The notes under the pieces: generated by a model
Databases searched by the model: none
What the model was told of the DNA's origin: nothing
What the model saw: the letters and a program-made list of their open reading frames with translations, nothing else
Source: JAEXNA01 sp050486105
GTDB lineage: Bacteria; Vulcanimicrobiota; Xenobia; Xenobiales; JADMJV01
DNA: 31,009 bases
NCBI GenBank assembly: GCA_050486105.1
Contig: JBJHCR010000039.1
Span: 1 to 31,009 of the forward strand
Reading direction: 5' to 3'
Shown here: in pieces, positions 7,325 through 14,380 of the stretch
How positions within the stretch are numbered: position 1 is the stretch's first letter
How the letters are laid out: every line of letters starts with the position of its first letter
Program-made: the position numbers and the translations under genes

Positions 7325-7771
7325 CTAAAGGGCCTCAGCCCCCGAGCCTGCCGAGTCTTTTTTCAGCTGTTCCATGGAAGCGTGGGTGTAGACCTGAGTA
7401 CTGGCTATTCTTCTGTGCCCTGCGATTTTCTGAATGGTGGCCACCGAAGCCCCGGTGGCGGCCAACCCGGACAGGCACGAGTGACGGAGAGTGTGAGGCG
7501 TGGCCCGGAGATCCAGATCCGCGATCTCACGATATCTCTTGATGATCTTTTGGATGGACCTGATGGACAACGGCCCGTGCTTTCTATGCTGAAACAGTGG
7601 AGCTGCCGGAGCAACCGAGAACCCACGATCCCTATTGAACTGGATCAATTTTTCGATGCACGCCCGAGCGGTAGCATTTAGAGGTACGACCCGACCCCGA
7701 GGCCCCTTGCCAGATCCGCCGGCGTTTTGCAGAGAGCCAAGATCTTTTGCCGATCAGGCGCACGTTTTCGA
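7325..7771 (-). pseudogene. Tyrosine recombinase remnant (C-terminal half)
   Basis: The clean frame 7325-7648 encodes the catalytic end of a XerC/D-like recombinase: TPHTLRHSC, IQKIAGHRRIAS and TQVYTHASM contain HxxR, GH and the Tyr nucleophile. The same frame continues upstream without a start, encoding GKGPRGRVVPLNATAR, which matches the GKGxKxRxVPL strand of the family, until a TGA near 7768. The N-terminal domain and the first catalytic Arg are gone. Its end abuts the toxin gene stop (convergent), so this is a fossil integrase. It is more Xer-like than the trio enzymes and probably came from a different element. Confidence 0.78.
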
Positions 7772-7793
7772 GACCAGATCGGCAAAAAAGATC
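7741..7793. repeat. Imperfect 15-bp inverted repeat at the recombinase remnant's broken end
   Basis: GATCTTTTGCCGATC at 7741-7755 and GATCGGCAAAAAAGATC at 7777-7793 are inverted copies (the second has two extra A), with 21 bases between. They sit exactly where the recombinase frame decays, so they may mark a deletion or element end. The spacer is too long for a standard tyrosine-recombinase core site. Confidence 0.5.
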
Positions 7794-7848
7794 AAAGCGA
7801 TCCGATTTTTTCACGTAGACTCACTTGGGTGAATTACACCTTTGAGCG

Positions 7849-7889
7849 CTTCGGCTCCGCCGAAGTGCAACCCGGGGCGAAGCCCCGGG
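7849..7889. repeat. Two adjacent perfect triloop hairpins
   Basis: CTTCGGC-TCC-GCCGAAG occupies 7849-7865 and CCCGGGGC-GAA-GCCCCGGG occupies 7871-7889, five bases apart. Both have perfect stems (7 and 8 bp) and 3-base loops. A further short one, GCCCC-GGA-GGGGC, lies at 7974-7986. Confidence 0.65.
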
Positions 7890-8063
7890 ATTCTCCCCCT
7901 CCGGAGCGGTAGCGACGGAGACCACCCAGGCCTCACGGCGGGAATTTGGGGTGGCTTTGCCAGGATCGCTGCCGCCCCGGAGGGGCCCGATAAGCCGAGG
8001 TCACGCGCGGATTCCCGCCAGCACCCAGGTTGCTCGTTTGCACCCAGCCCAGATTCAACGTAA

Positions 8064-8101
8064 AGAGAGGCCCCGGCCGGTCTTCCGGCTGGGGCCTCTC
8101 T
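8064..8101 (-). terminator. Strong hairpin, probable terminator of the Rhs/immunity operon
   Basis: A 17-bp stem with a single G-T wobble closes a 4-base loop (8081-8084). Read on the minus strand it is followed by a short T-rich run (CTCTCTTTACG). It lies about 100 bases beyond the immunity gene stop. Confidence 0.65.
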
Positions 8102-8122
8102 GGCTTAGATGCTGTCAGTTGT

Positions 8123-8186
8123 CCCGGTTCGCTCTTCGAAAATCAAAGAGCGAGACGGGAGCCCCCTCCCCGCCGGAGGCGGGGAG
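8123..8186. repeat. Two further hairpins behind the immunity gene
   Basis: TCGCTCTT (8129-8136) pairs with AAGAGCGA (8146-8153), extended by CCCG and CGGG. Then CTCCCCGCC-GGA-GGCGGGGAG (8166-8186) forms a perfect 9-bp triloop hairpin. They may act with the hairpin at 8064-8101 in transcription termination, or belong to the hairpin cluster. Confidence 0.6.
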
Positions 8187-8196
8187 TCAAGAAGTT

Positions 8197-8637
8197 CTAG
8201 ACACTGCCTCCACCAGCTTCCCACATCAGCCTGTTCGTGTATTCACCGAAGCTGCGAACGAGAGTGAAACGGATGCGCTTTGATTTGGCTAACCTCAGAG
8301 CTAATATAATGCGTTCTATTTCCGTTACAAGTAGCTCGTTTTCTAAGAAGGAGTCTGGGTTGAGTTTAACCAGCTCTAACTGGTCCGAAAGTACACCCAG
8401 TCCCTCTTCAGCCGTATTCCATTGCAAAGTGTCTTTAACGATCGGAACTGGGCTAAATCTCAGAAGAGAGAAAGGTCTCAGCCCCTGATTCTCAGCAGCG
8501 GAATTAAGCCGCCCCCAGTTCCTTGCTATAGCTTCACCACTCAGGAAAGTGGCTGTTTCGGGAAGAGAGTCTTCGTAGTACGGATGAATCCTCTCTTTGG
8601 GCCTAAAGAAATCCGATAGCCACTCGAGAAAACCCAA
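8197..8637 (-). CDS. Candidate immunity protein for the Rhs toxin
   Basis: This 146-residue soluble protein has no family I recognise; it begins MGFLEWLSDFFRPKERIH and has a helical C-terminal half (LVTEIERIILALRLAKSKRI). It starts three bases after the stop of the Rhs gene on the same strand, the canonical place for an immunity gene. It would be expected to bind and neutralise the variable C-terminal domain of that Rhs protein. There is no signal peptide, so it should act in the cytoplasm. The function is inferred from position only. Confidence 0.65.
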   Translation of the reverse strand: MGFLEWLSDFFRPKERIHPYYEDSLPETATFLSGEAIARNWGRLNSAAENQGLRPFSLLRFSPVPIVKDTLQWNTAEEGLGVLSDQLELVKLNPDSFLENELLVTEIERIILALRLAKSKRIRFTLVRSFGEYTNRLMWEAGGGSV

Positions 8638-8640
8638 GAC

Positions 8641-10116
8641 TCACAGATTCCGAGGTCGATTCATCATCTGAAGCAAAGTTTGGGTGTGATCAACCGAATC
8701 GGTTCCGCAAGTAAGATTTCTGCCCATCTCAATCGCAGTTCTAGCGCCAGGGGTAGGACCAGTGGCCTGCATCCCTGGCGAAAATGCATTAGCAGGATTC
8801 CAGTTAGACGGCTTCCATGGCTCTCCGCGCTCGTAGGATGCTTTAGTCTGCGTATTGTGACGCATCTCGTACTGTAGGCGACCTTTAGGACCCTGGGCAT
8901 AGTATCCAGAAACGTTCTCTTTCCCAACTTTCATGTGAGGAAGTTTGGAATATCCGAGAGAGGCGCCTTGGACCAGCATTTTTCCTAACAGCTCAGATCT
9001 CTCCCATTCATTAAGCGTATCCCCGTCAAGAGTTTGTCCCGTGCAAAGTTCCCTTGCATTGCCCACAAATCCCACGATGAAGTAGGCGGCTCCTGCGATC
9101 CCTAGAGCCGCAGCGACTCCGGGAGGCGCGAGAAGAGCTATACCAAATCCAATCGCACCTCCGACCACAAGACCCGCTAGGCCCTCGGTAACGCCAATAC
9201 CGAAAGAACTCCATTTGAACTCCCAAAGTCCCTCTGGATCCACAAAGCTCACTGGATTCGTCGGGTAACTGTAAAGATTCAACCCCCCGGCAAACCCAAT
9301 CGGATCCCTAGATATAAACCGTCCTAGCACACCTGCCGCATAATTGCGATGCCCCATATTGAACATCCCGGAGTCGGCGGTGTCGTCGTTGACGGAGAGG
9401 CCACCTACCCAGGTTTTGGGTGAGACGGTTCCGGAGCCTGATGAGGACAGCAGGTTGCCGTATTCGTCCCACTCAAAGGAGCGGATGACGGCACCGTCGT
9501 CATCGACCACATCCCGCACCGAACTCAAGGCATCCCCGAGATGATAGCGGAATTGCCCGTCGACTTCGGCGCCCAAGAGCATATGCCCCATAAGGTAGGA
9601 GATGGTTGGGGTTGAGGAGGTGGAAGAAGCCGGCTTGGAGGCCGAGGTAGTGATACCGACCCCGTATTCCACGGAGCTGTTTCCATTCTTGTCGAGCTTG
9701 CGCTCCCTCAGTCCGTCGACATCGTAGCGAGCATCCTGCATTCGGCCTTCTTGGTCGGATTCGATGCGCTCCAGACGATCAAAATCGGTCCACTTAAAGG
9801 AGATCTCCTCACCGCTCGAGGCAAGAATCCGCTTGGTCATGTTGCCGTCTTCGTCTGATTCGAAGGTCTCAAACGTTACGAAATCTCCCACGGTCCGATG
9901 TCCGGCAGCCTGGTCATAGATCTGGATCTCTTCGATTTGGTCGGAGTGACGGAGGATGCTGTCTCCATCGAGAGCACTTTTATAGACATAGTGATAGGTC
10001 ACACCGTTGACGTGGTCGTCGAAAAAGACCCGGTTGTCGGATTCATCAAAGACATACTCGCGCTGCAGGGTGGTGGCCCCGAGATTGCCCACATCGGCAG
10101 CTTCGGCCCTCTTCAC
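8641..10116 (-). CDS. Rhs/YD-repeat protein with unique C-terminal (toxin-like) domain, 5'-truncated
   Basis: This 491-residue protein carries YD-type repeats (VFDESDNRVFFDD, ARYDVDGLRERKLDKNGN), the conserved Rhs-core end (YHLGDALSSVRDVV, FISRDPIGFAGGLNLYSY) and the DPEG boundary at about residues 293-296. The final 195 residues are unique: a glycine-rich hydrophobic segment (about 312-350) and then a soluble tail with no family I recognise. Full Rhs proteins exceed 1000 residues and form a shell enclosing the toxic tip. Here the frame upstream of the GTG at 10114-10116 continues with YGYDWLDRL but is cut by a TGA at 10195-10197. The gene is therefore a broken or orphan Rhs, followed directly by a candidate immunity gene. 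Part of it is duplicated exactly at 1-127. Confidence 0.85.
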   Translation of the reverse strand: MKRAEAADVGNLGATTLQREYVFDESDNRVFFDDHVNGVTYHYVYKSALDGDSILRHSDQIEEIQIYDQAAGHRTVGDFVTFETFESDEDGNMTKRILASSGEEISFKWTDFDRLERIESDQEGRMQDARYDVDGLRERKLDKNGNSSVEYGVGITTSASKPASSTSSTPTISYLMGHMLLGAEVDGQFRYHLGDALSSVRDVVDDDGAVIRSFEWDEYGNLLSSSGSGTVSPKTWVGGLSVNDDTADSGMFNMGHRNYAAGVLGRFISRDPIGFAGGLNLYSYPTNPVSFVDPEGLWEFKWSSFGIGVTEGLAGLVVGGAIGFGIALLAPPGVAAALGIAGAAYFIVGFVGNARELCTGQTLDGDTLNEWERSELLGKMLVQGASLGYSKLPHMKVGKENVSGYYAQGPKGRLQYEMRHNTQTKASYERGEPWKPSNWNPANAFSPGMQATGPTPGARTAIEMGRNLTCGTDSVDHTQTLLQMMNRPRNL

Positions 10117-10380
10117 CGTGATAAGCCTATCCAGCCAGTCGTAACCATATTCACACTTTACTGCTTTTTTAGGGGTTAAGTCGAGCGGGGATTGTCAATT
10201 GTTGGAGTCATCGTAGGTCCACTCGAAGTGCTGAATCATAGTGGAGTTCTTCTCGTACATTCGGATGCGCTGGTTCCCGTTGGCATCATACTACGAACCC
10301 GTCCCGATTCAGGAGCGTTGGGCGGAGCCTCACTCGTCTCACTTGCGACCTGGAGTTGGTCAATGCGATTAGTCCATCGA
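10117..10380 (-). pseudogene. Degraded upstream part of the Rhs gene
   Basis: Minus-strand translation from 10290 down gives a clear Rhs repeat (YDANGNQRIRMYEKNSTM, FEWTYDDSNN), in the same frame as the downstream Rhs gene. It is then interrupted by TGA at 10195-10197 and about 14 unrelated codons before YGYDWLDRL resumes. A TAG lies just before the YDANGN repeat. Everything further upstream has decayed or been replaced by the antitoxin gene. An Rhs gene has evidently been eroded from its 5' side. Confidence 0.75.
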
Positions 10381-10411
10381 CCAACTCCTCCTAAGTCACA
10401 AAACCAAGTTC

Positions 10412-10642
10412 ATGAAAGAAGTCACTATCCACGAGGCTAAGACCTACTGGTTGGCGCACATCAGATCCGCGGAGGCCGGTGAGAGCATCCGGGTTAAGCG
10501 GGGATACATCCCTGTTGCTCGACTGCTTCCCATCGAAAAGTCCGGTAAAGATCGAACTCTGGGGCAATGTCGAGGCCAGACCGCGATCTCCCCAGACTTC
10601 GACGCGCCCCTTCCTCCGGACCTAGCGGTGTACTTCGAATGA
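10412..10642 (+). CDS. Phd/YefM-type antitoxin
   Basis: The 76-residue protein opens MKEVTIHEAKTYWLAHIRSA and continues EAGESIRVKRGYIPVARL, the standard Phd/YefM N-terminal DNA-binding and dimerisation fold. The C-terminal tail (SPDFDAPLPPDLAVYFE) is the part that normally wraps a PIN-domain toxin. Its TGA overlaps the ATG of the following PIN frame (ATGA), so the pair was an operon. Because the toxin is broken, this antitoxin is now probably solitary; it could still repress its own promoter. No strong ribosome site is visible. Confidence 0.85.
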   Translation: MKEVTIHEAKTYWLAHIRSAEAGESIRVKRGYIPVARLLPIEKSGKDRTLGQCRGQTAISPDFDAPLPPDLAVYFE

Positions 10643-11025
10643 GACTTTTCCTGGACAGTCACGTCTAGCTTTGAGCTTTAATGAGCCCGAGAGCCTGGGG
10701 ACACGAGCCGGTCGGGCCTTGAAGTCCTTGGAGACTCGGAGCTTTCTGTCAGCGGTCTCAAGTTGGGAAGCAGCCATCAAATGGAAGCTCGGTAAACTCA
10801 GCTTACCGGGCCGAGTTGAAGAGTTGGTGACAGAAAGCTTGACCACCAACAGGCCCTAACCTGACACCACTCATCAGCTTGGCTGGCGAGCGACTGACCT
10901 GCCCGACCACCTTCTGATCTTCCTAGGCGATCTCTGAGGACCTGGATCTCTTAATGGCCAACGAGACACTCCGAGCCTACCCGTGCGCTCTAATGTCGAC
11001 TCGTGATTTGATCCAAGCGGACTAA
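10639..11025 (+). pseudogene. Broken VapC-type PIN-domain toxin
   Basis: The gene starts ATG AGA CTT with MRLFLDSHV, a PIN-domain opening that includes the first catalytic Asp, then hits TAG at once. PIN sequence resumes in a second frame (NEPESLGTRAGRALK, FLSAVSSWEAAIKWKLGKL, up to TAA at 10857-10859). A third frame carries the C-terminal part (DLDLLMANETLRAY, ending STRDLIQAD before TAA at 11023-11025). The total span is about 128 codons, a normal VapC length, so it is a full-length gene with at least two frame disruptions. VapC toxins are Mg-dependent RNases; this copy should be inactive. Confidence 0.82.
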
Positions 11026-11073
11026 GGATCTGGTCCGGAATAACTTTCTATTTTTGGTTGTCGAGGCGCCCCC

Positions 11074-11199
11074 ATGGCAAGGCGGTTCGAGCGACTAGTA
11101 TCGAGAATACTTAAGCGAGAACCAACGCTGCCAGGGGGGATGCATCGGCGGCCCAAACCGGGAAGTTATTTCGGACCAGATCCTAAGCATCCCTACTAA
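11074..11199 (+). CDS. Doubtful small basic ORF
   Basis: A 41-codon frame begins with ATG in a GCGCCCCCATGG context and is rich in Arg, Lys and Pro (MARRFERLVSRILKREP; ends FGPDPKHPY). I recognise no family and see no good ribosome site. It lies between two toxin remnants, so it may be debris or chance. Confidence 0.15.
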   Translation: MARRFERLVSRILKREPTLPGGMHRRPKPGSYFGPDPKHPY

Positions 11200-11212
11200 C
11201 TAGCAAACTCCT

Positions 11213-11455
11213 CTAGCGAAGTCCAAGAAGCCTGGCGAAATCTGAATCCGTGGTCCACAATTCGCGCCCACGGTCCGTGGCCAGAGCGGCGAAATAGGCA
11301 TTCGTGGTGTCCGCACAGCGAAGGTTTGTGATTGTCACCAGATTTTGAAAAAGTTCCCAGTGTTGCTCGGACGAACTGAGGACTGGACCAGTGAGTGTGC
11401 TAGAAGGAGCTCGAGGGTTCTCTAGCATGCCGGTCTTGAGCGATTTTGCTCTCAC
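11213..11455 (-). pseudogene. C-terminal remnant of a second VapC-type PIN protein
   Basis: The frame encodes ENPRAPSS, then HWELFQNLVTITN and ADTTNAYFAALATDRG followed by LWTTDSDFARLLGLR. These match the last third of VapC/PIN toxins, where the D-A-x-x-A-A-L-A helix and T-x-D-x-D-F carry catalytic acidic residues. The N-terminal half with the first Asp is absent, and upstream minus-strand sequence shows no continuation. No antitoxin is attached. It is a separate family member from the broken VapC at 10639, so two toxin loci decayed side by side. Confidence 0.7.
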
Positions 11456-11638
11456 GTACCAGTGGATGCGAGAGCTTCGTCGTTGGCGTTGGCGTTGGCA
11501 TCGGCATCGCTTGATCGCCGTCTCATCTCATCTTGCGGGTGTGAGGCGGAGCGGGTGGGACACTACGGCCAGCCTCATCAGAATCAGGAAGCCAGCGAGT
11601 CGGCGCATTGAGTTCTGGCCAATCTCAGTGGCGCTCAG
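11456..11638. other. Non-coding debris
   Basis: I see no supportable gene. There is a short imperfect GTTGGC/ATCGGC hexamer run near 11480-11510. The stretch lies between a toxin remnant and a transposon ATPase remnant. Confidence 0.35.
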
Positions 11639-11875
11639 GTGGTCATACCGCGCTCGGAGCCACTGACGATTTTACTGATAGGTCATCCAAACCTCCAGAG
11701 CCGATTTCGCAAGCCGATTCATTTGGCTCTATGGGCCAAGCTTCGCATGCTCTACAAGCTGGAGGGCCTGTCTTTAGAAGAGACCCACGAGTACATCGAC
11801 CGGCATCTCCAGGCGACTTGTGGCCAGGGCGACCAATTCACCCCGGAGGCCGCGGAAGCGGGTGGCCCCACGTGA
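11639..11875 (+). pseudogene. Fragment of an ExeA/TniB-like AAA ATPase (transposon accessory type)
   Basis: About 65 residues resemble the C-terminal half of ExeA/TniB-type ATPases that accompany DDE transposases: EPLTILLIGHPNLQSRF, ALWAKLRMLYKLEGLS, LEETHEYIDRHLQ. The Walker A and B parts are missing, and no transposase is left nearby. The frame runs directly into the repeat that begins at 11858, so the repeat may be the end of the same mobile element. It is a fossil. Confidence 0.65.
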
Positions 11876-11919
11876 ATGAGTCTCGCGACGCGGAGATTGA
11901 TTCAGCAGCGTCCTAAGCT
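11858..11919 (+). repeat. Dispersed repeat, copy 1
   Basis: GCGGGTGGCCCCACG, then after a short variable part GAGTCTCGCGACGCGGAGAT, then an ATTCAGCAGC-TCCTA-GCT tail. The same series occurs at 28325-28396 in the same orientation, with only a few substitutions and one insertion. The sequence is neither coding nor tRNA-like. A mobile element end or small non-autonomous element is the simplest reading. Confidence 0.75.
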
Positions 11920-11935
11920 ATCGTCCCGGGAGGAT

Positions 11936-12442
11936 TTAGAACTCACCGCGGCCATCAGACTGCAGAATCCCACCAACGTAGTTTCCAGCTGCTCCTGCAA
12001 CACCGCCCACCAAGAGTCCACCGACCACACTGCCCACCACCCCCGGAAGCGCAGCTGCCCCAGCTCCTAGGGAGGCGCCAATAGCCCCAAACAGAACTCC
12101 GCCTGCTATGGGGTGTACGTGGGTGTCTGGAGCGCCCATTCCGCTCAAACCTCCAGCCAAAACACCTGCCGCAGTCCCGACAGTTCCCAAAGCCAAAGCA
12201 CCGGTTGCCATGGCCACGCCACCACTTGATAGAGCAGTGACCAACCCAGCGGCCAGTCCCAGGCCAGTCAGGGCGTAGGGTGCGACGTCTCCAGCGATCC
12301 GCTTGATACCGTTAGTCGGGGTGAACGTCTCTTGGGGGGCTTCCGGCTCCAATGAGACGGTTTGCTCCTTGGTGTTGATTTTGTGCGGCAATGGGGAAAC
12401 CCGAGTAGTGTTTGCAGGACGAATGCTGTTCGAAATATTCAT
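11936..12442 (-). CDS. Glycine-zipper hydrophobic protein
   Basis: I recognise no named family for this 168-residue protein. After a polar N-terminal segment of about 55 residues (MNISNSIRPANTTRVSPLPH) it consists of Gly/Ala-rich stretches of glycine-zipper type (GLGLAAGLVTALSSGG, GAGAAALPGVVGSVVGG), probably two or three membrane-inserting helices. There is no ordinary signal peptide. A ribosome site AAAGGA lies 9 bases before the ATG. Such proteins include channel-like, bacteriocin-like and envelope spacer proteins; sequence does not decide. It lies at the border of the decayed accessory region and diverges from the next gene. Confidence 0.6.
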   Translation of the reverse strand: MNISNSIRPANTTRVSPLPHKINTKEQTVSLEPEAPQETFTPTNGIKRIAGDVAPYALTGLGLAAGLVTALSSGGVAMATGALALGTVGTAAGVLAGGLSGMGAPDTHVHPIAGGVLFGAIGASLGAGAAALPGVVGSVVGGLLVGGVAGAAGNYVGGILQSDGRGEF

Positions 12443-12491
12443 GGACTATCAATTCCTTTGATCTTGTAGTTCGTCCAGTATAGGCTGACTG

Positions 12492-12632
12492 GATGGAATA
12501 GACCTGGAAAGCCTCAACCAGCGTGAAATTTTCTGTGAACTACGGGTAAACCTCAAGCGGTTGAGATTGACCCACCAGGTCATAAGGGAATCGAATCTGA
12601 TGCAGGAGGAAGGCGAAGACCTGCTGCAATAG
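12492..12632 (+). other. Open helical frame without a clear start
   Basis: Between a TGA and TAG, the plus strand encodes about 47 codons of a charged, heptad-like helix (ESLNQREIFCELRVNLKRL, ending SNLMQEEGEDLLQ). It ends just before the next gene. The only start-like codons are CTG or ATA, plus an internal ATG 11 codons from the end. It might be a small coiled-coil gene that lost its start, or chance. Confidence 0.25.
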
Positions 12633-12638
12633 CTCACG

Positions 12639-14051
12639 ATGAGCGAACTNNNNNNNNNNAGGAGCGAACTCGACCGCTATCTGGCAAGTGAAGCTGCTCA
12701 AGGCCTCTTCCTCGAAGAGGGAAGGTTTCTCCTGGATCCCGACAAGGCGTTAGTGAAATTGGGAAAGTTCGGCCTGCCCGATCCCGGCTTCTGGGTGCTC
12801 AAGCTGGTGCAAGCCGCAGTGGCTGCTGGTGCCCCAGAAATCAAGTTCAATTTTGAAAGGAAAAGGGTGACGGTTCGTTTCCCCAATCAGGCCAATTGGG
12901 AAGCCGATCAGATCTTAGAGACCCTCCTGAGAGGCACCACCCCCGCAGATTCTCCCCTGCGGCATCTTATCGCGGGTTTGTTGGGAGCAGCCATGGGTTT
13001 CAGTCAGAAGATCACCTGGAGGTGCGGGGCCCATTTCGTGACGGTGACCAAAACCGGTCCGGGTCTGGAGGAAACCTGCCAAAGGGACAACCTGGTTGTG
13101 ATCACCGCCACCCGCCCCACAACCCCCGCATTTCACCTTGGTTCTGTCACTACTCCAGTACGCTACCTCTTCCGCCAGACCGCTCACGAGTATAAGGCGC
13201 TGGTCGACCGTTGCTGCGTTTGTCCTATCCCCGTGGTAGTGGATGGGTATGAGCTGTCGTGTTCCTATCAGACCTCGATCGAAGAGTTGCCGAGAATCAA
13301 AGGCGCCGACTTGGATAAGTCGGACGGGCGAGGCAAACTTTTGGCTCAACTACCTCTTTTCGAGCTAGGGCGTCCAGCCTTGCCTTATCCCATCGACAAA
13401 GAGCCCTTAACCTCGGGAGACGATCTCCGCGAGACGTTGCCGTCTCTTCGATTGGCAGCCGAAGACGCCACCACGCAGGGGGTTGTGTGTGTTTACTCTT
13501 GCCTGCAGAGACAGTCGCGCCTGAGTTTCGTGATGGACGGGATACTTCTTCATTCCGCACTCCTTTCTGACTACCCGGAATTCGACCGATTCCCTTCGAT
13601 CTTGGAGAACGGTATTGACGATTTCATTCTCGACCTCTACCTCCCGGTATCTTGGACCGATCTTGACCTGACCGGATTCAAGGTTAGGCCGGACAACCTT
13701 GGATTGGTCGCGGAAGCGACCCGGAAAGCACTCTCGGAGGCTTTCGAGATCGTCCGCTCCCACTGCCAACTTCCCTGGAACTTGAGCTCCAATCCACCAC
13801 ACAAGAAACTCCCCTGGAGCCCGAGTATTGCGGAGATCTTGGCAACGGTGGTCGTTTCAGCGGCTTTTCTGCCCTTTGTTCCCCAAATTCTGGTGATGGG
13901 AGGTACTCTGCTGATCGCCAAACCGGTCCACAGCGCTCTCAAGAGGACTGCGTTCGCGGAAAAGTTTAATGCAAAACGACACGCTCGAGAAGCGGAGCAA
14001 CTCTCCGCTCGACTTGCCAAAATCATTGATGCCCTAGCCGACTCGTGTTGA
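12639..14051 (+). CDS. Large protein resembling a degenerate GHKL ATPase, with C-terminal membrane segment
   Basis: The frame spans about 470 codons but contains the 10-N gap at 12650-12659, so the first codons and true length are uncertain. Near residue 50, LKLVQAAVAAGAPEIKF resembles the N-box of GHKL ATPases (E-L-x-x-N-A-x-D-A-G-A), except that the Glu, the Mg-binding Asn and the Asp are replaced. LRHLIAGLLGAAMGF may correspond to the lid region of the same fold. Near the end are one or two membrane segments (IAEILATVVVSAAFLPFVP, ILVMGGTLLIAKP) and a charged tail. If the similarity is real, this is a pseudo-ATPase tethered to the membrane. The family and role are otherwise unknown. Confidence 0.6.
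   Translation: MSEXXXXRSELDRYLASEAAQGLFLEEGRFLLDPDKALVKLGKFGLPDPGFWVLKLVQAAVAAGAPEIKFNFERKRVTVRFPNQANWEADQILETLLRGTTPADSPLRHLIAGLLGAAMGFSQKITWRCGAHFVTVTKTGPGLEETCQRDNLVVITATRPTTPAFHLGSVTTPVRYLFRQTAHEYKALVDRCCVCPIPVVVDGYELSCSYQTSIEELPRIKGADLDKSDGRGKLLAQLPLFELGRPALPYPIDKEPLTSGDDLRETLPSLRLAAEDATTQGVVCVYSCLQRQSRLSFVMDGILLHSALLSDYPEFDRFPSILENGIDDFILDLYLPVSWTDLDLTGFKVRPDNLGLVAEATRKALSEAFEIVRSHCQLPWNLSSNPPHKKLPWSPSIAEILATVVVSAAFLPFVPQILVMGGTLLIAKPVHSALKRTAFAEKFNAKRHAREAEQLSARLAKIIDALADSC
12650..12659. other. Assembly gap (10 N)
   Basis: Ten N lie in the fourth to seventh codons of the GHKL-like gene. Ten is a common placeholder, so the true missing length is unknown. Confidence 0.95.
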
Positions 14052-14380
14052 GCTTCCGGGCAAGGGAATCAATTCGAATACCGACCGTTCTCCGTCGGAG
14101 CGAATGCGTATGACAGCACCTTCTCATCGCAAAGTGCCGTCAGCGTTATCGATGCTCAGAAAAATCGTTAAAATCGTTTTTCTCCACCGGAGGACCTAAA
14201 TCTCCCAGGGAGACTTTTGCCGGTATAGGTACTCTGAGAGTATCGAGGTCAGCAACAAGTTTCGAGAAGCAGAAAATGATCGGGGATGTTGAGCGTGGTT
14301 CTCATGATGCCATTTCGCCGCATCAAAGCATCGCAGTCGAGGGGCAGCCACACGGGTGCCTGAATGAGGGTTTTCAGTAT
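14052..14380. other. Intergenic region between convergent genes
   Basis: No supportable gene is present. It contains a tandem repeat AAAATCGTT x2 at 14161-14178, followed by a short T-run, and a weak stem CCGAC (14081-14085) with GTCGG (14094-14098). A terminator for the convergent genes is expected here but none is convincing. Confidence 0.4.

Larger units (their letters stand above)
7794..8196. other. Non-coding, hairpin-dense region
   Basis: There is no credible gene in about 400 bases. I can see many compact hairpins, several with a 3-base loop: 7849-7865, 7871-7889, 7974-7986, the long terminator-like hairpin 8064-8101, 8123-8159 and 8166-8186. The sequence is much more GC-rich and structured than the neighbouring non-coding DNA. 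Stacked terminators, a REP/BIME-like mobile hairpin cluster and a structured RNA are all possible. Confidence 0.6.

Noticed and set aside
7794..8196. Group II intron or other ribozyme in the hairpin-dense region
   Set aside because: No reverse transcriptase frame and no recognisable domain V sequence; hairpins are short and independent.
11391..11916. Overlapping plus-strand frames 11391-11666 and 11608-11916
   Set aside because: Compositionally odd, no family resemblance, and they overlap the recognised VapC and ATPase remnants in other frames.
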